From: Nostoc sp. LPT
GTDB lineage: Bacteria; Cyanobacteriota; Cyanobacteriia; Cyanobacteriales; Nostocaceae
Length of the DNA stretch: 56,843 nt
NCBI RefSeq assembly: GCF_017115165.1
Contig: NZ_JABXKF010000003.1
Coordinates: 1-56,843 of the forward strand
Direction: 5' to 3'
The position numbers and the translations under genes were made by a program. The notes under the pieces were generated by a model that saw only the letters and a program-made list of their open reading frames with translations, was not told where the DNA came from and ran no database searches. This document shows, one piece after another, positions 54,352-56,843 of the stretch (positions are counted from its first letter, which is position 1; every line of letters begins with the position of its first letter).

Positions 54352-56843
54352 ATGAACCTAGCCGATATCCTCAAAGACTCAAACTACAAACTGTCTCAGT
54401 TTACTGCGGCGGAAATTGAGCAGTTAGAGCAGAGCATTACTCTGAAAACAACCAAAAGTGACGAAGTGCCTTATATCATTTGTTTAGTGCGTCAGAAGGC
54501 AATTAAGCTTACGCCAGAGGAAGCAATTCGGCAGCTATATTTACAGGTTTTAAATGAACGCCTACACTATCCTTTCAGTCGGATTCAAGTCGAGTATGGG
54601 GTGAACTTTGGGCGGGAGGTGAAACGGGCAGACATTGTGGTGATGGACAAAGATCGTCCAAACACAGTCTACATGATTGTAGAGCTAAAGAAGCCAAAGC
54701 TAAAAGATGGGAAAGATCAGCTTCGCTCTTACTGCAATGCCACGGGTGCGCCGATCGCCATTTGTCCAAATTGCGATCAAATCTCTTACTACCAGCGCAA
54801 AGATCCCAATTATTTTGAAGATATCCCTGGTTTGCCCAATGCTAATCAAACCCTGGCAGATATTCTTCAGATCAAATTCACGCTGGAAGACTTGATCGCT
54901 AATGACAAGTTGATAAAGGAGAATAAATCTCTCAAAACCCTGATCGAAGAAATGGAAGACAAGGTGCTGGCGAATGCTGGGGTAGATGTGTTTGAGGAAC
55001 TGTTTAAGCTGATTTTTACGAAGCTCTATGATGAGTGGTATTCTGGGCAGGGCAACCGCCGTAAAACCCGTTCTCTAGAGTTTCGCAATACGGGACAGAC
55101 AGAAGCGGCACTCAAAACCAAGATTCAGGATTTGTTTGATGGGGCAAAGAAAAAGTGGGAAGGGGTGTTTAGTGAAGATGCTAAAATTAGCCTTACGCCT
55201 TCGCACTTGTCGGTCTGTGTGTCATCCTTGGAGAATGTGAAGCTGTTTAACTCCAATCTGGATGTAATCGATGAAGCCTTTGAGTATTTGATTAACCAGA
55301 GCAGCAAGGGTGAGAAAGGACAGTTTTTTACGCCCCGCTATGTGATTGATATGTGCGTAAAAATGCTCAATCCACAAGAAGATGAGTACATGATCGATAC
55401 GGCGGCGGGATCATCTGGGTTTCCGGTGCATACGATTTTTCATGTATGGCGGCAGATTTTGGTGGATGAGGGGTTGCAGGCGAGTCATTTGTTTTCGCTA
55501 GAAGACAAACCGCCCCGTTGCAAGGAATATGTGGAAGAGAAGGTATTTGCCATCGACTTTGATGAGAAGGCGGTGCGGGTGGCGCGGACACTGAACCTAA
55601 TTGCGGGGGATGGGCAGACAAATATATTGCACTTGAACACGCTGGACTATGAACTGTGGAATGAAGTGACGGAACAAGAAGAATGGGATAACGTTTATAA
55701 TGCTGGGTTCAAACGGCTGAAACGGTTGCGACCAAAAGGCAGTAAAGATTTTCGAGAGTTTCAGTTTGATGTGTTGATGGCGAATCCGCCTTTTGCCGGA
55801 GATATCAAGGAACCGCGCATGATTGCCCGCTATGATTTGGCAAAGAAGCCGGATGGTAAGTGGCAAAACAAGGTAGGGCGCGATATTTTATTTATTGAGC
55901 GCAATTTGGACTTTTTGAAACCGGGGGGTAGAATGGCGATCGTGCTGCCCCAAGGACGGTTTAACAATTCATCGGATAAGAATATTCGAGATTTCATTGC
56001 GGAACGCTGCCGGATTTTGGCAGTGGTGGGGCTGCATGGCAATACGTTTAAGCCGCACACAGGTACAAAGACTTCGGTGCTGTTTGTGCAGAAGTGGAAT
56101 GACGACCCGAAGGCGGGCGCACTCTGCCCTCGCCGGGATGACTACAACATCTTTTTTGCGACGATGCGGAAATCGGGGAAGGATAATTCTAGGGAGAAGA
56201 TGTGGCGCAAAATTTCATCGTCTACTTCACCGCCTGATGATGAACTGAGCGAATTGATGCCGCCTTCGCCGATGCAGCGAGTGGTGGGGGTGGAGGGCGA
56301 TTTTTTACAAGATGTTCACGGTCATTTAGTGGTAGATCATGACTTGTATAACCACGAAGGACTGACGGAAGACGGCATTGCGGAAGCGTTTATTGAGTTT
56401 GCCAAAAAGGAGAAGCTCAGTTTTTTTGAATCTAGCCCATCTGTTACGCCGTTTGATGCTGTGAGGTATCAGCAGTTAATGGATGGGCTGGAAGCAGCAG
56501 CAGTCAACTTCCACCGTGTATGCTACGAAAATGAAGAATTCCGCATAGATTCAGAGTATTACCATCCATTACATCTAGTTTATGAGTCATTAGTTACAGC
56601 TAAGGAGCATGACAGGCTAGGAAAGTTATGCAATTTAATCGCTGGGCCTTTCGGCTCAACTGTTACAACAGATAACTATGTTGAAGACGAAGAATTCCGG
56701 TATATCAGAGGTAAAGATGTTCAAGATTTCTTCCTGGATGATAGCGATCCAGTTTATGTAGAAAGAAATTTATTTGACTCACTATCACGGGAGCATCCCA
56801 GTTTTTTGCAAAGAGGGGGAAAATCAGTCAGGATAAGTAAGAC
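54352..56843 (+). CDS. Single-chain restriction-modification enzyme (nuclease, N6-adenine methylase, start of specificity domain); runs off the edge
   Basis: One uninterrupted frame of 830 codons from ATG 54352 to the window end. Residues ~1-160 carry an HsdR_N-like PD-(D/E)XK nuclease: D94 (RADIVV) and E111-x-K113 (IVELKKP). A helical linker follows. The methylase (~300-640) has motif I IDTAAGSSGF at 348-357 and motif IV NPPF at 478-481 (DVLMANPPF), typical of Type I HsdM/N6-adenine methylases. From ~730 a target-recognition domain begins (FRIDSEYYHP, then LCNLIAGPFGSTV, RYIRGKDV). The order nuclease-methylase-recognition in one chain is Type IIG-like. It should both methylate and cut DNA at one site. 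The C-terminus, outside the window, decides whether it is complete. In-frame TAG upstream at 54343-54345 fixes this start. Confidence 0.9.
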   Translation, partial: MNLADILKDSNYKLSQFTAAEIEQLEQSITLKTTKSDEVPYIICLVRQKAIKLTPEEAIRQLYLQVLNERLHYPFSRIQVEYGVNFGREVKRADIVVMDKDRPNTVYMIVELKKPKLKDGKDQLRSYCNATGAPIAICPNCDQISYYQRKDPNYFEDIPGLPNANQTLADILQIKFTLEDLIANDKLIKENKSLKTLIEEMEDKVLANAGVDVFEELFKLIFTKLYDEWYSGQGNRRKTRSLEFRNTGQTEAALKTKIQDLFDGAKKKWEGVFSEDAKISLTPSHLSVCVSSLENVKLFNSNLDVIDEAFEYLINQSSKGEKGQFFTPRYVIDMCVKMLNPQEDEYMIDTAAGSSGFPVHTIFHVWRQILVDEGLQASHLFSLEDKPPRCKEYVEEKVFAIDFDEKAVRVARTLNLIAGDGQTNILHLNTLDYELWNEVTEQEEWDNVYNAGFKRLKRLRPKGSKDFREFQFDVLMANPPFAGDIKEPRMIARYDLAKKPDGKWQNKVGRDILFIERNLDFLKPGGRMAIVLPQGRFNNSSDKNIRDFIAERCRILAVVGLHGNTFKPHTGTKTSVLFVQKWNDDPKAGALCPRRDDYNIFFATMRKSGKDNSREKMWRKISSSTSPPDDELSELMPPSPMQRVVGVEGDFLQDVHGHLVVDHDLYNHEGLTEDGIAEAFIEFAKKEKLSFFESSPSVTPFDAVRYQQLMDGLEAAAVNFHRVCYENEEFRIDSEYYHPLHLVYESLVTAKEHDRLGKLCNLIAGPFGSTVTTDNYVEDEEFRYIRGKDVQDFFLDDSDPVYVERNLFDSLSREHPSFLQRGGKSVRISK

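Noticed and set aside
54707..56248. Short ORFs on both strands in the last 2 kb
   Set aside because: All are shadows of the single long plus-strand frame from 54352 to the end, which has methylase and nuclease motifs.

Overview
The window looks like a chromosomal segment of a filamentous heterocystous cyanobacterium (Nostoc/Nostocales type). The palindrome GCGATCGC (HIP1) occurs all through it. Intergenic spaces carry the heptamer repeats typical of this group (TCATTTG, CTTTTGA and GGGGACT runs). Several genes are cyanobacterial hallmarks: PcxA/CemA, a fused CobL (CbiE-CbiT), a kinase-AAA-GAF-histidine kinase giant, Uma2 endonuclease, RCC-reductase-like protein and many TPR proteins. No rRNA, tRNA, CRISPR array or intact transposase was recognised.

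Layout. 0-5 kb: a 21-bp tandem repeat at the left edge, a small membrane protein, two related STAND/AAA-like ATPases (one with an extraordinary VAFG/VALG membrane repeat) and a frameshifted orphan antitoxin. 5-9 kb: metabolic genes (class I aldolase, RNase T2, aspartate aminotransferase). 8.7-12.5 kb: two tandemly duplicated exported TPR proteins, each with the same 5' block followed by a 21-bp repeat array, with a PD-(D/E)XK protein and a HigA remnant between them. 12.5-21 kb: Uma2, glycosyltransferase-TPR, PcxA, a two-TM protein, PPK2, a decayed CheB/receiver remnant, MiaE, VOC protein and CobL, plus two or three MITE-like intergenic elements. 21.5-27 kb: the 1881-residue signalling protein. 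27-31.5 kb: two SDR oxidoreductases, hypothetical proteins and a dead GH65 phosphorylase fragment.

31.6-35.6 kb is the most promising locus: a compact minus-strand operon of a haem-oxygenase-like di-iron oxidase (HDO) with complete metal ligands, a flavin-dependent tryptophan halogenase with complete catalytic residues, and a flavin monooxygenase. This suggests a small halogenated-indole pathway. The halogenase plus HDO pairing recalls aetokthonotoxin biosynthesis, but the gene set is different.

36-49 kb is a plastic, decaying region. A ~1950-codon alpha-2-macroglobulin gene (one frameshift, one stop) and the divergent pbpC gene (one frameshift) are both broken. The last ~160-180 bp of the macroglobulin gene recur twice downstream. 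Each tail copy ends in its own stop codon and each breaks off exactly at a GCGATCGC site. Between the copies lie a PIN/antitoxin module and a cargo of unknown regulatory genes, one of which is a chimera ending in the antitoxin's tail.

49-54 kb: an NmrA-like protein, then an apparent operon of an RCC-reductase-like protein, a nitrilase homologue lacking two of its three catalytic residues, and an aldehyde dehydrogenase. From 54.35 kb to the right edge runs one uninterrupted reading frame for a single-chain restriction-modification enzyme (nuclease, N6-adenine methylase, start of a specificity domain), cut by the window end.
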